Assembly: GCA_965240325.2 (NCBI GenBank)
Contig: OZ251241.1
Coordinates: 62,001-126,000 of the forward strand
Length of the DNA: 64,000 bases
DNA from: Rebecca billardiae RCC1528
Taxonomy: Eukaryota > Haptophyta
Direction: 5' to 3'
Shown: positions 22,013 to 32,158 of the stretch, piece by piece
Position numbering within the stretch: position 1 is the first letter of the stretch
Layout: every line of letters starts with the position of its first letter
Made by a program: the position numbers and the translations under genes
Notes under the pieces: generated by a model
Databases searched by the model: none
Told to the model about the DNA's origin: nothing
Seen by the model: the letters and a program-made list of their open reading frames with translations, nothing else

Positions 22013-24110
22013 TTGACAATGCTTCCGCTTGGCCCGGATGGCGCAATCCGATTTTTTTCGCGCGGCCGGGCGGCCGCGGTGTTGCGTAGCGCGTCACCGC
22101 AGGTGAGCGCGGCGCTCGGCGGTTCGGCCGCCTCGCCCTTCGTCACCAACCAGGGCCTCGACGCGCTCCGCCAGCTCGAGCTCGAGCCGCTGGTGCAGGG
22201 CATTGTGGCGTCCATTGGCATTGCTGCGCACGCGCGAGCGGCGCGCGCAGGCGCGGCGGCATGCGCGGCGGAGGCGGAGGCGGAGGCGGCGGGGGCGGCG
22301 GCTGAAAGGAGCGAGGGCGGTGGTGGCGGCGCGGACGAGGGAGGCGCGCCGGACGGCATGTCCGTCCTCACCTTCGCTGGCGGCGGCCGCCCGCGCGCCG
22401 CCGCCGCCGGTTCGGCCGCCGCCGCCGCGCCGCGCGCCAACGGCGTATCTACGCTGGCAGTGTGCTGCTGTGCTCGCTGTGGGCCATGTGGGCAGTGCCA
22501 GGTGATGCGGCCGGACGCGCCGACGCTGCGCGCGTACGAGGTGGCGCAGCTGCTGCTCGAGGTGATCGCGCACTGCGCGCTCGACCCTGCCGAGTCTGAC
22601 GCGTGCGCCACCCTCTCCGCAGGCTGCATCGCTAATCTGACCTACCGGTCAACAGGCCTCTGTCTGCGCTCGCACCGCGCGGCGGCGTGGCGCGCGGCCG
22701 ATCGAGCGCGGGAGCCTGGGCGGCGGGGCACGTGATGCCCGAGCGGCTGGCTGGCGCACTCGCCCAGCGCCGCCGCGCACACTGCCGCCGACCTCGCGCG
22801 CACGCCCTCCGTCACCTCCTCCGTCGGCGGCGGAGGGAGCGTCGCCTCGCCGCCCACGCCGCCGCCCAGCCAGGGTTTGTCATCCGCGAGCGCTCGCCCG
22901 CGCGGCGCGGCGGGGCGGGTCGGAGGCAGCGGCGTGAGAGTTCGGCGTCGAAGGGCGGCGCGGAGGGCGGTGGCGCGCCGCCGCCGCCGCCCGACGGGCT
23001 GCCGCCCTCGCCGCTCACCGCCGCGATCGCCGCCGACGACGGCGGCGACGGCGGCGGCTGGTCGCTCGAGGCGGCGCGCGCGGGCGGCGCAGCGCGCGCC
23101 GGCCCCGGGGCGCCGCCTGGGTGGTGAGACCGGCGCTGGGGGGCGGGGCGGGCGAAGGCTGTGGCGGAGGCGGTGGCGGTGGCGGAGGCGGACGCGGACG
23201 TCACGCAGTCCGGGCTGCACTGGCTCGTCCACCTCCTCTCCGCACTCGACCCGCCGCCATCGCCGACGACGCAGCAGCCGGCGACGGCGCGGCGGGCGCG
23301 GGCGCGTCCGACCGAGGCGGGCGCGCGCCGCGCGCACCGCGGCGGCGGCGCGGAGCGGCGGCAGCTGAGCGGCGCGCTGCTGCACACGCAGTGGCACTGC
23401 GCGTGCGCGCGTCAGAGGCTGCGCGAGCGCGCCACCGCCGACGCCGTCGCGCCGCCGCCGCCCCCGCAGCACCGTGCCGCCGTCGCAGAGGCCGCGCTGC
23501 AGTCGGTAGACGCGCGCGCCGCGCCACGGCCGCGTGCGAGCGCCGCGCGCACGCGGCCGCCGCGGCCGCCCTACCGCCACCGTCGAGATTCAAGATCAGC
23601 GCGGGCGTGCGCCGCGGCTCGCGTAACGCGCCGCCGCCGCCGCCGCCGCTCCCCCTGCCCCCACCCGCCCTCCTGCCCGCCCCGTGCGCGCCTCGACGGC
23701 GCGCGCCTCCAAAATAGGCGCACCTCTGCACCGCGCCCTCGTGGCGGACGGCGGCGCACGCGGCCGTGGCCGTGTGGGCGCTGGCGCGCGACCCAACGTA
23801 CGCGGGTGCGCTCGGCCGCGCGGGTGCGCTCGCGCGTCTATGGGGCTCGCTCGAGGGCGCGCTGTGCGCGCTCGCCGCACCGCAGCTGCCCGCGCCGCCG
23901 CAAGCCGCAAGCCGCAAGCCGTGCGCGCGCCGCGGCCGCAGCCGAGGCGGGCGGCGGCGGCGCGCGGCGCGGAGGCGCCGCCGCCGCCACCGCGCGCGGC
24001 GCAGCGGCTTCTCGCGCAGTGGGCGGGCGCGGCGCTGTGGCTGCTCTGCGCGCAGCGTGGCTGCGCACACAACGCGCGGGCGAGCTCGCGTGCACCCCCA
24101 GCGCCGCCGC
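22013..24110 (+). pseudogene. Armadillo-repeat-like host gene fragments inside the Mutator-like element
   Basis: Plus-strand stretches look like ordinary host protein in changing frames: TNQGLDALRQLELEPLVQGI and LRAYEVAQLLLEVIAHCALD...GCIANLTYRST in the first frame, SGLHWLVHLLSALDP and RQLSGALLHTQWHCACARQR in another, AVWALARDPTYAGALGRAGA with LLAQWAGAALWLLCAQ further on. The helical Ala/Leu pattern and phrases like GCIANLTYRS suggest armadillo repeats. GC content and style match host genes and not the transposon ends. Frame changes may be introns or decay; I could not build one consistent model. Probably a captured gene, now broken. Confidence 0.55.
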
Positions 24111-24824
24111 CCTCCTCGTCGCCTTCGCCCGAGGAGACTCACCGCTGCCGGCGCGCGGCGGCGGCGGCGGCCCACCATCGCCAGTCCCCTCGTCGGCCCC
24201 TCCCTCCCCCTCCTCCTCCCCAAACTCGTCGTCGCTCGACTCCTCCAGGTTGACAAGGGGCTCATCCTCCTCGTCCTCGACGTCGTCGTCCTCCTTGGCA
24301 TCGTGTCCACCGGCCGCGGCAGTACGATCAGGAAGGGGATGAGGGGGGCAATCCGCTCCAGCGCCGAGCATGCCGTTGGCGTTCGTCGAGTCGTGAAGGG
24401 CAGCCCCCTCGCCCGGGGCTGCACCCTCCATGCCCTACATCCGCTCGCGCTCGCGCCAACCGGTCCCGCCCGCGACCCGACACGCTGTGGCGTGTGGGTT
24501 GTCCGTTGTCGTGGCTGGGTAGCTACAAAGTGAGTCGGTGTGGGTAGCTCAACTGCCTGGGGCATCTTGGCGCGTGAAGCTTGGGTTGCGCTCCTACGGG
24601 GGCCCTCAAACTAGTCTTCGGCTGGGCAACGCTTCGGCGTGGGAGCTGTGAATGACAGTATTGCAGGACATTCGTTGGATTCCTCTGCTTGGGTGACCTT
24701 CTGACACCTTGTCTGGTCAATTGTGGTTCGTTGTTGAGCAGGCTACCAGTTCGCACCTCGTTGGGCGCGAAAACGCCCTGGAACTGGATTGCACCCCGTT
24801 TGGGTACCAGATAGCACTTCATCT

Positions 24825-26540
24825 GAGGCGCTCTGGCTTGGTGAACTGGTTCCGCAGCGAGAGGGTGGATTCCTGGGTGTGTAGGGAGTCGTCCCCCATC
24901 TTGATGGCGTACTTGGCGCTCCTGCGCTGCCTCTCTGCCGCCTGTTCGGGGGACTCGTCGTTGCCAGGGGTGGGATCCAGGCGCGCCTCCAGGGCTGCTC
25001 TGCGGGCGCGCTCTATTACCAGCCTCCTGACAGGGAGGGGCCCTGACTGCAGGAGAGCCCCTGCAGTGTCCACCAGCCCATATGCTGCAGGGAGCCAGAC
25101 GTTCTTTCCTAGCATGTGTGATGGGTCCATGCCATCTACAGCCACTCGCTTGGCTGCCCAGTCCGCACACAGGTTGCATACAGTGCGGTCCACGTCTTCG
25201 GAGGAAGGTTCGGTGCCCACGAAGGCCCTGGTGGCTCTGCGCAGCGATGCCAGCTGGGGAGGGGGCACTGTGTAGGTGCCGCCCGACGCGTCCGGTTCCG
25301 GCTGGAGAATTTCGCGCACCATATCGTCCAGTGATGGTCCACCCCTTCCGCGTGAGTGGCCGCTCATTTGGGGGTAGTACATCCAGGTGGTGCCGCGAGA
25401 GCACTCGTCAATCACATGCAGGAGCCTGGACATGTGCGGGTTGTGGGCCTGATTCTTGCTCATTCTGGGCTCCCAGCCTGGGGGGCGGGTGGTATTTGGC
25501 TGGGCTGCCTGGCCCCCTGCTGCGGAGTCCAACGCTGGCCTGGCCCAGAGGAGGTGCTTGAGTGCATCGTCGCAGTCCCAGCTGACATGAATGGTGCTAC
25601 CTGGTAGGCCAGCCAGGAGTTTGGTGAGGAGTGTGGCAGATGCCACCTCCGAGTTGGCTGCAGTCTGCTGCCCGTGGTATGTGGCACTTGCCAGGCGCAC
25701 GCACTCCTGGTCTCGCAGCCGGCCTGCGCCACGGGCATGTACAATGTAGGCGGCCCCAGCGGCCCCTGTGGCTGTGTCTGGCTTGTACGACCCATCTACC
25801 CCCGCTGTGACGGTGGCTGCTGCCTGGGTCACGTCTGCTGGTGCAGTGGGCACATCTGTCTCATAGGCGGCCGTTCTGGCTTCCTGCAGATGGGCGGTGT
25901 ACAGGAAATTTGCGGGGCTCGTGGCCAGTTTTACCGCAGTGCGGACAATGAGGCCTGCCATTGCTTCCGCAGCTCCTGCGTGGTGCTGCACAGCCGTCCA
26001 CACCATGCTGCTGCCAGTGTGTGTGAGATGGCTGAGAGCTGGGGTGCCCTGTGCGTTGAGCAGGCGTTCCATGGACGTGCCATTATCGCTCAGGATGCTG
26101 CGCTCCATCAGGCTAGGCTGGCCGTCTCCCCCTGCACTTGCAGCCTGCAGCAGGGTGCCCATGGGGGTGTCGCCCAGGGCTGCGTAGTCCCGCGCGTCCC
26201 AGTCCGCTAACAGCTCCACGAGTCTCTCCTGATCAGAGGCCCTGCTAGGGATGAGGGGGGACCTGCAGGCCTCTCGCAGGGTCAGGTTGGCCAGTGTTGC
26301 GGAGCAGGCCAGCAGCCATGGCTCTGTGCCCCTGGGCGCGAGCGACAGGGCCTCCATTCCGCCTCTCACTGCAGGGGGCGCCAGTGTTCCGTTGGCCGGT
26401 TGTTGTCGGTGTGCCTCCAGGCAGGTCCTGGTGAGCAGGCCCACTTGTGTGGGGCTGTTGGCAGTCCGAAGGAGGGCAGCCGCTTGCACCCCGGCCTGCA
26501 GGGCGCTCGGCTCCTCCGGGCCTATCCCCCCCGTCTGAGT
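24825..26540 (-). pseudogene. LINE ORF, RNase H-containing part
   Basis: The C-terminal half holds a type I RNase H domain with its four acidic residues in context: VDGSYKP, ANSEVASA, WDCDDALKHL and CADWAAKR. RNase H degrades the RNA strand of the cDNA hybrid during retrotransposition. The upstream ~270 residues are helical and probably correspond to the region following the reverse transcriptase. The frame runs into the inserted DNA element and stops six bases inside it (TGA at 24819-24821). The sequence upstream of about 26540 in this frame is not part of the element. Confidence 0.8.
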
Positions 26541-26599
26541 CAATATAATGACCGCGTTCCGCGCGGTCTTTTTCCGTAGAACGAACGTAGTTCGGGGCC

Positions 26600-27990
26600 C
26601 GCGGTGCACCCTCCGTCGGCTGCTGTCTCAGTCTGACATGTGTAACAGTTCGCCTGAGCTGCCACCGCCAACTCAGTCACTGCCGCCCACCGGGCCGGCG
26701 GGCCGAGGACTGTCGCCGCGGGCCGCCGCGGGGACTAGCGGCCGGCGCGCGCGCGCAGGCAGGGCGAGAGGCGCTGGCGCGGCGCGAGCCGGCGCGTGCG
26801 CGCGAGCGGGCGCACCTGCTTGAGGTACTCGCCCTGCGCCATGCGCTCGACGACGGGCCGCTGGTCGCTCGTGCCGGCAGAGCGAGAGCGCGCGCCACTG
26901 CTGGCCCCGGCCTGCCGGCTGCGCAGCCTCGCACCGAGACCGACCGAGCGGAGCTCGGGGCGGTGGAACGAGGCGAGCGGCGCGTCGCGCCTGCCGCCGC
27001 GCGTGCGCGCCTGCTCCACCGCGCCGCCGTGCTCGCCCGCCGCCTCCTCCGCCGCGTCGGCTTCGAAGACGGCGGCTGCCAGCGGCAGGCTGAGCCGCGC
27101 GCGACTCACTCACACTGTGAGTCACACCCGCGGTCGCCTCGACAGCCATCTATCCACAGCTGCTCGAGCTGCTGGAGGGCGCCGCGACGATGGCAGCGCG
27201 GGCGCCCAGCGCGTCCGTTGCCACGTCGCTCAGCTCGTCGAGCTCGGCGCCGCACTTCGCCAGCTTGGCGCCTAGCGCCTCCGCGTGTCACGTGCTCGTG
27301 CACGTCAGCCTGCTGATACGCCGCGGGTAACGCCGCCGCCCATCGGCACTTCTGGCATCTGCGCGCGCAGCTGCTGCAGCTCGACGGCGGAGTCGTCGCG
27401 GCTGGCGGCGAGGGTGCGCTCCGCGTCGATTGCCGAGGCCTGCAGCCCGGTGATCGCCGCGTCGACGCGCGCGGCGATTTCCCCACGCAGCTCCTCGCGC
27501 CACGTGGCCGCCGCTCGCGTGCAGGCAGCTGGGCGCCGCTGCGCGACCCGGGGTCCCGGAACCGGCGCGCGTTTCACTGATGCTCCTGCTCGTCCTCACG
27601 CTGCTGCACCTCCGCGCCGCCGTCGACCGAGTTGAGGAGGAGCTCGCGCTCAGCGTCGAGGCGCGAGCTCGCGTGCTTGAGCTCGCCCTTCAGCCGCGCG
27701 AGCTCCGGGCGCATCCGGCTCATCAGCTCTGCCGCGCCGGCCGCCGCTCGCTCGGCGGTCGCTCTGCTCCGGGCGGCGAGCGACGAGCTCGCGTGCTCCG
27801 GACTCGGCTCGCCCTTGCGCGCTGCTCCTCGAGTGACGAACGCGCCCGCGGGCAGGCTGTTGCCCGTCGCCCCCGCCGCGATCTCGCCGCCCCCGCCGCG
27901 ATCTCGTCGCGCATGCTCGGTGCGCGGCGCGACGCAACCGTGGTGCGCGCGCTCCGTGCCTGGCGCGCGCCTAGTAGCGGCAGCGATATA
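26600..27990 (-). pseudogene. Fragmentary coiled-coil protein gene next to the LINE 5' end
   Basis: Minus-strand segments with strong coiled-coil character but no continuous model: LARLKGELKHASSRLDAERE (about 27690-27630), then after a possible intron ELRGEIAARVDAAITGLQAS and AVELQQLRAQMPEV (27520-27340), then KLAKCGAELDELSDVATDAL (about 27270-27200). A final segment ends ERMAQGEYLKQ at a typical GTGCGC donor near 26818. Frame breaks and in-frame stops separate some pieces. The downstream end is cut by, or adjoins, the LINE insertion. It may be a real multi-exon gene truncated by the LINE; function unknown. Confidence 0.4.
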
Positions 27991-28032
27991 GGCTTGTTTT
28001 ACTATGGCCATGTGCTTATTTACTATGGTCAC

Positions 28033-28817
28033 AGTCTACCCACAATTACCCACCCTCGCACACTTGGACGTGGGCGGGTAATCGTTGATTCCTCTGACTA
28101 TCAAAAGAGCGGACGCGTCCATTTCTCGCTGCAATGGATGTCTCTTGCGGTCTCAAAATTCGAAACTCGGTCTCCTCCAGCCCTGAAAATCGTCCCCCAT
28201 GGCCCATCCCTTTTTTCTTTGATCAAAGATCTTTTTGAAACGTGGTTAGGGCCCACGGAGCGGGCTCCACGCTGCGCGCTCCGCCCTGCACCGCGGGCCA
28301 TAAGCCGTATGGCCCGCGCCGGGTCGATTGTAGGCGACCGTACGCCGTACGTATTAACCGTTTATTATAACGCCGTACGGTCCGCGTACCTCGGACGCCG
28401 TTGTCGTCCGTAAGAGTGTCGTAACTGTGAGCCTGTCAGTGATCCAGTGACACTCGGTCTCGGACTCGGTCAGACTCGGTCACTCGGAGTCACGGACACG
28501 GTGTATGTTGAGTGTGTTGACCACCGTGCCCGTGGCCCGCAGCGGGCACGGGGCCCACCGCCCCGGCCCGCGGCCCCACGCGGTTGGCAGCGTGCAGCCG
28601 TGCGCATGGCCGTGCACGGTGTGACAGCCGGCGCGAGCAGTGGCCGTGGCGCGCCGGCCGGGCCTTGACGGGACCCGTGCGCAGGTGGCCACAGCCCACA
28701 CTCCCACTCGCCATCAGAGGCGGCCAGGCGGGCCATCATTGGACGATCGGCGGAAGCCAAAGGCCACGACATCGTGCGTTGCTGCACGTCGGCGTCGATG
28801 GGCGGCTCGCGCGCGCC
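28033..28817. other. Intergenic, no gene seen
   Basis: Mixed composition; AT-richer at 28060-28250. Short imperfect repeats around actcggtca occur at 28442-28500. No protein-like frame. Confidence 0.6.
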
Positions 28818-30790
28818 CTACTCGTAGCCTAGCCGGCAGATGGGGTTGTTCTTCACCATCGCCACGTTCACCTTGTGCCCGAACAGGTCGCGGATGTTGT
28901 TGAGCTTGTACCGGATCATGGTCGGCCTGCGCGCGAGAGCGCGCGGGGCAGGGCGCGCGTTGAGCGCCGCGCGCGATCGGCCGAACGCGGCGCGGCGGGC
29001 GCGCACCGCTCGAGCGACAGCCCCCACGCGATCACGCTCACGTCCTCGTCGAAGCCCATCGGGCGCAGCATCTCCGGCCTGAACACGCCCGAGTTCCCCA
29101 CCTCTACGATCTTCTGCAGCCCCTCGTGCCACGCGTGCACCTCGAGCGACGGCTCCGTGTAAGGGTTGTACGTGGGCTTGAACTTGAGGCCCGACATGCC
29201 CAGCCGGCCGAAGAACTCCTGCAGCACGCCGAGGAGGTGGCCGAGGGTGAGGTTGCGGTCGATGATGAAGCCCTCCACCTGGTGGAACTCCGCGAGGTGC
29301 GTCGCGTCCAGCGCCTCGTTGCGGAACACGCGGTCGACCGAGAAGTACTTGCCCGGGCTGAAGCCGTCCGCGCCGCGCGAGCGCTTGGCGTGCTGCGCGA
29401 GCTCGAACAGCGTGCGCGAGGAGATGGCGGTGGTGTGCGTGCGCAGCAGGTTCTTCCTGCTCTCCTCCTCCGACCAGTCGTACCGCCACCCCGTCGAGCC
29501 GAAGCCGCCCTCCGCGTGCATCCGCTTCACGTCTGCCAGGTAGTCCGCCGGCACGCGCAGCGTGCGCGCCGGCTCCTGCGCGCGCGGCGCGGCGCGGCGC
29601 GGGCCGTGCGGCGGTCGGAGCAGCGCACGCGCCGGGGCGTGAGCGCGCCGAGCGCGCTGAGCGCGCGCGCGCACTCGGGCCGCGCGCACTCGGGCCGCGC
29701 GCCTCGCGCACGGCGCGCGCGCGCGCGCCTTGACGAAGAACGTGTCGTGCATGTCGCGCGCCGGGTGCTGCTGCGGCTGGAAGAGCGCGTCAAAGTTCCA
29801 GAAGGAAGACTCGACGTACCGGTTGGTGGCCATCTCCTGGAAGCCCATCTCGAGGAAGATCTGGCGGAACTGCGTGCGCACCTTCATCAGCGGGTGGAGG
29901 TGGCCGCTGCCGGGGTCCTTGCCGAGCGCGTCGAGGTTGACGGGCTTGAACGAGTGCGCGGACCACGTGCCCTGCGCGATCATCTCCGCGGTCAGGTCCG
30001 CGGCCGCCTGCGCGGGCGGCAGCCGCGAGGCGGCGCGGCGCACGGCGCGCGCGCGTCAGCCGCTCGCCCGGCCAGGCCGCGCGCCCTGCTCGCGCGCGTG
30101 CACCGCGCGCGCACCGTCTTGCCCGAGCCCCAGTCCGCGAACGCGCCGCCCGGCACCAGCTTGAAGCTCGTGATCGTCGAGACGGTGAGCAGCTTACGCT
30201 TCTGCAGCGCGCCCACCGCCTCCGCACCGACGCCCTCCGCGCGCCCGTCTCGCACGGCGACGAGCTGCTGCTTGACGACGTCCTCCATCGTGTCCGCCTT
30301 GCGGTGGACGAACGGGCCGTCGGGTGTCTTCTCCATCCGGATGAGCTGCGCCTGCATCGCCTTGGACACGCCCACCTTGGCGACGGCGCCGAGCAGCTCG
30401 GCCAGCGTGGCCTGCGCGATGCCGCTGCCCGCGGGCACAGCCGCAAAGACCTGGGCCTCGGGGCTGCCCTGCTCGGCGTAGCTCGCGCCGTCGCTGGTGA
30501 GCGCGATGGACGGGCGCTCCCGCGCCGTCTTGGCGATGTACCTGCGAGCGGAAGAGGGGTGGGGGTCGTGGAGGCGGCGAGCGTCGTGTCACGCCGGCGA
30601 CGGCGCAGCGCGCGCGGCGCGCTCGGCCGCGAGTGGCGGGTGCGACGCACTCTTTGGCGGTGAGGCTGTTGCATACGCCCACGAGGGTGTTGTGGTCCGC
30701 GCCGAGCTCTGTCGCCAGGTCCAGCGTGTCCTCCACGCACCCGCCCGCCTCGAGCCTGCGCTTGATCTCCGCTTGCAAGTCCACCGCCAT
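28818..30790 (-). CDS. FARSA: Cytosolic phenylalanyl-tRNA synthetase alpha subunit, 5 exons, 507 aa
   Basis: Charges tRNA-Phe as an alpha2-beta2 enzyme. Exons: 30790-30651, 30541-30115, 30007-29729, 29575-29007, 28926-28818; phases close exactly. The N-terminal winged-helix region ([10 protein letters not shown]...[20 protein letters not shown]) precedes the class II catalytic core. Motif-type blocks are [75 protein letters not shown] and [16 protein letters not shown]; the protein ends [20 protein letters not shown]...[10 protein letters not shown]. Length equals the usual ~500 aa. Intron 3 (29576-29728) starts with GC instead of GT. The start codon is 210 bp from the ATP11 start on the other strand. 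Confidence 0.96.
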
Positions 30791-31000
30791 GATGATGCGG
30801 ACCGTCGATTTCACGATGCGGGATTGCGGGCGCGGCCGCGTGCCACCAGGAAGGAAGCCACTGCGCCGAGCGGCCACCGGCCGGGCGCGAAAAAAGCCGC
30901 GGGAGTCGGGACACGGAAAAAGAGGGCCAATCATTGCTGTACGACAACTCGATCTAATAAAAGACGCCGGAGCCGGGCGGAGCGCGTTCCGATCGGCACG
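30791..31000. promoter_or_regulatory. Divergent intergenic promoter region, PheRS alpha / ATP11
   Basis: The two start codons are separated by 210 bp on opposite strands, so both 5' UTRs and promoters must lie here. No TATA box or shared motif stands out. Confidence 0.5.
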
Positions 31001-31654
31001 ATGGCGATCGCGATGATTCGTCCGGCCTCGCGACTGGCCAGCGCACACCGGCTGGCGCGTGCGCCGCTCGCGCGGGGCGTGACGGCGCTCACGCTCGGCC
31101 AGGCTCGCCGGCTCGACGACGTCGTCAAGCTCGAGCTCCTGCAGAAGGAGCCCGCCCCTGCCATCCGCCAGATCTGGGAGGCATACCATCAGGACGCGCC
31201 CGCATGCGTGGCGCTCACGCTCGACGCGGAGGCGCACGCGCGGCTGCGCGAGCGGCTACAGGAGTCGCCCATGTTCGTGACGCCGGTGCCGCGCGAGGGC
31301 GGCTACTTTGTCCTCGCCGTGCAGCACCAGCAGCGCAGCCTCTGCTTCACGTACCTCGAGGAGTACAACAAGTCGCCGCACACCGCGCAGCCGTGGCTGT
31401 TCGCGACGGTGTACGACGAGCTGGTCGCGGACAAGGGCCTCGCGCTCGCGCGCGGCGAGTTCGCGCCGCACCTGCTCAGCAAGCCCGAGGCGCAGCGCGC
31501 GCTCGAGCGCCTCCTCGCCGTGTACACGAGCGACCGGTACGACCGCGCGTGGATCTTCAACCACGCGCCCGCGCACTTCGACTTTGAGGCGTACGTGCAG
31601 GCGGAGCTCGAGGCGGACGCGCAGATGGCCAAGCTGGACGCGGCCGCGCAGTGA
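31001..31654 (+). CDS. ATPAF1: Mitochondrial F1-ATPase assembly chaperone ATP11/ATPAF1, 217 aa
   Basis: Binds the F1 beta subunit during assembly of ATP synthase in the mitochondrial matrix. Single exon from ATG 31001; the first ~35 residues are Arg/Ala/Leu-rich without acids ([17 protein letters not shown]-like), a good matrix presequence. The ATP11 core is clear: IRQIWEAYHQ, FVTPVPREGGYFVLAVQHQQ, LCFTYLEEYNKSPHTAQPWL, DELVADKGLALARGEF and the C-terminal RALERLLAVYTSDRYDRAWI...FNH. The family is usually 250-330 aa, so this is compact, with a short linker after the presequence. Paired head-to-head with PheRS alpha. Confidence 0.93.
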   Translation: MAIAMIRPASRLASAHRLARAPLARGVTALTLGQARRLDDVVKLELLQKEPAPAIRQIWEAYHQDAPACVALTLDAEAHARLRERLQESPMFVTPVPREGGYFVLAVQHQQRSLCFTYLEEYNKSPHTAQPWLFATVYDELVADKGLALARGEFAPHLLSKPEAQRALERLLAVYTSDRYDRAWIFNHAPAHFDFEAYVQAELEADAQMAKLDAAAQ

Positions 31655-32158
31655 CGTGGCGCTCCCCACGCGCGCGCGCGGCGGCCCTGGTGGGCCTGAG
31701 GACTTCGCGGACACTGAGGACTCAGGCGGTTGTCGGTCGCGCCACACTAGTCAGCGGAGAGATCGAAATGACGGCAACCAAAAAAAGAAAAGCGCTTTGC
31801 GATTGCGCACTTGCGCAAGCACTGCGCAGGACTGCTCACCAAGGAGCCATCAAGGAAGCACTGCGCGCACGCGCTGCTGGTTTTCGTCAGCTGAACAATG
31901 CGGCCGGACCTCTCGCGCTGACGCCGCGGCAAAGGCCGCCGCTGCCCTGGCTTGACGTCCCCGGCCGACGCGAGCATCATGGCGCACTGAGGGCTGCGCG
32001 CGGCTTCACCCGATGGAGAGGTGGGCGGTGCCTCGCGCGGCGCGCGAGCGTGTGGATCGCGCGCGCGTGGTCTGACGCCCTGCTCCCCACCCACGCGCGT
32101 CCGACCCGTCCGCGCCCGCGCCCCGCGCAGGGCGGCGTCCTCAGGCCACGGCGGCGGC
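31655..32158. other. Spacer between ATP11 and PAN3
   Basis: No coding sequence recognised. A cgcgcag at about 32124-32130, shortly before the PAN3 ATG, may be the acceptor of a 5' UTR intron. Confidence 0.5.

Larger units (their letters stand above)
20566..24833. mobile_element. Mutator-like (Pack-MULE-like) DNA element, 4,250 bp, with 9-bp target duplication
   Basis: The element spans 20575-24824. gaggcgctc occurs directly on both sides (20566-20574 and 24825-24833): a perfect 9-bp duplication, the length typical of MULEs. The ends are inverted repeats: left starts agatggagtgctatctgg, right (inverse) starts agatgaagtgctatctgg. The first 34 bases differ at one position and similarity fades out over about 60 bp. 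No transposase-like frame is visible; the interior has a foldback element and fragments resembling a host armadillo-repeat gene. It disrupts the LINE ORF, so it is younger than the LINE. Confidence 0.85.
18950..26540 (-). mobile_element. 5'-truncated LINE-type retrotransposon carrying RNase H, zinc motif and OTU protease, split by a DNA transposon
   Basis: Minus-strand element in two pieces, about 26540-24825 and 20574-18950, interrupted by the Mutator-like element. Removing that element and one copy of its 9-bp duplication joins the pieces in frame (...QFTKPERL|TKFVLRCC...). Domain order is RNase H, then a Cys/His zinc motif, then after an apparent -1 frame change an OTU-type cysteine protease. 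No reverse transcriptase remains, so the copy is 5'-truncated, the usual fate of LINE insertions. The 5' boundary near 26540 is an estimate: the QTGGIGPEEPSAL segment looks like element and the sequence upstream does not. A C16 run at 19025-19040 and the minisatellite lie at the 3' end. Confidence 0.8.

Noticed and set aside
23838-24431. Acidic minus-strand frame (SSDDEFGEEE region) as an independent gene
   Set aside because: Frame character changes near 24330 and its remainder is the mirror of the Arg/Ala-rich plus strand; kept only as a possible captured fragment.
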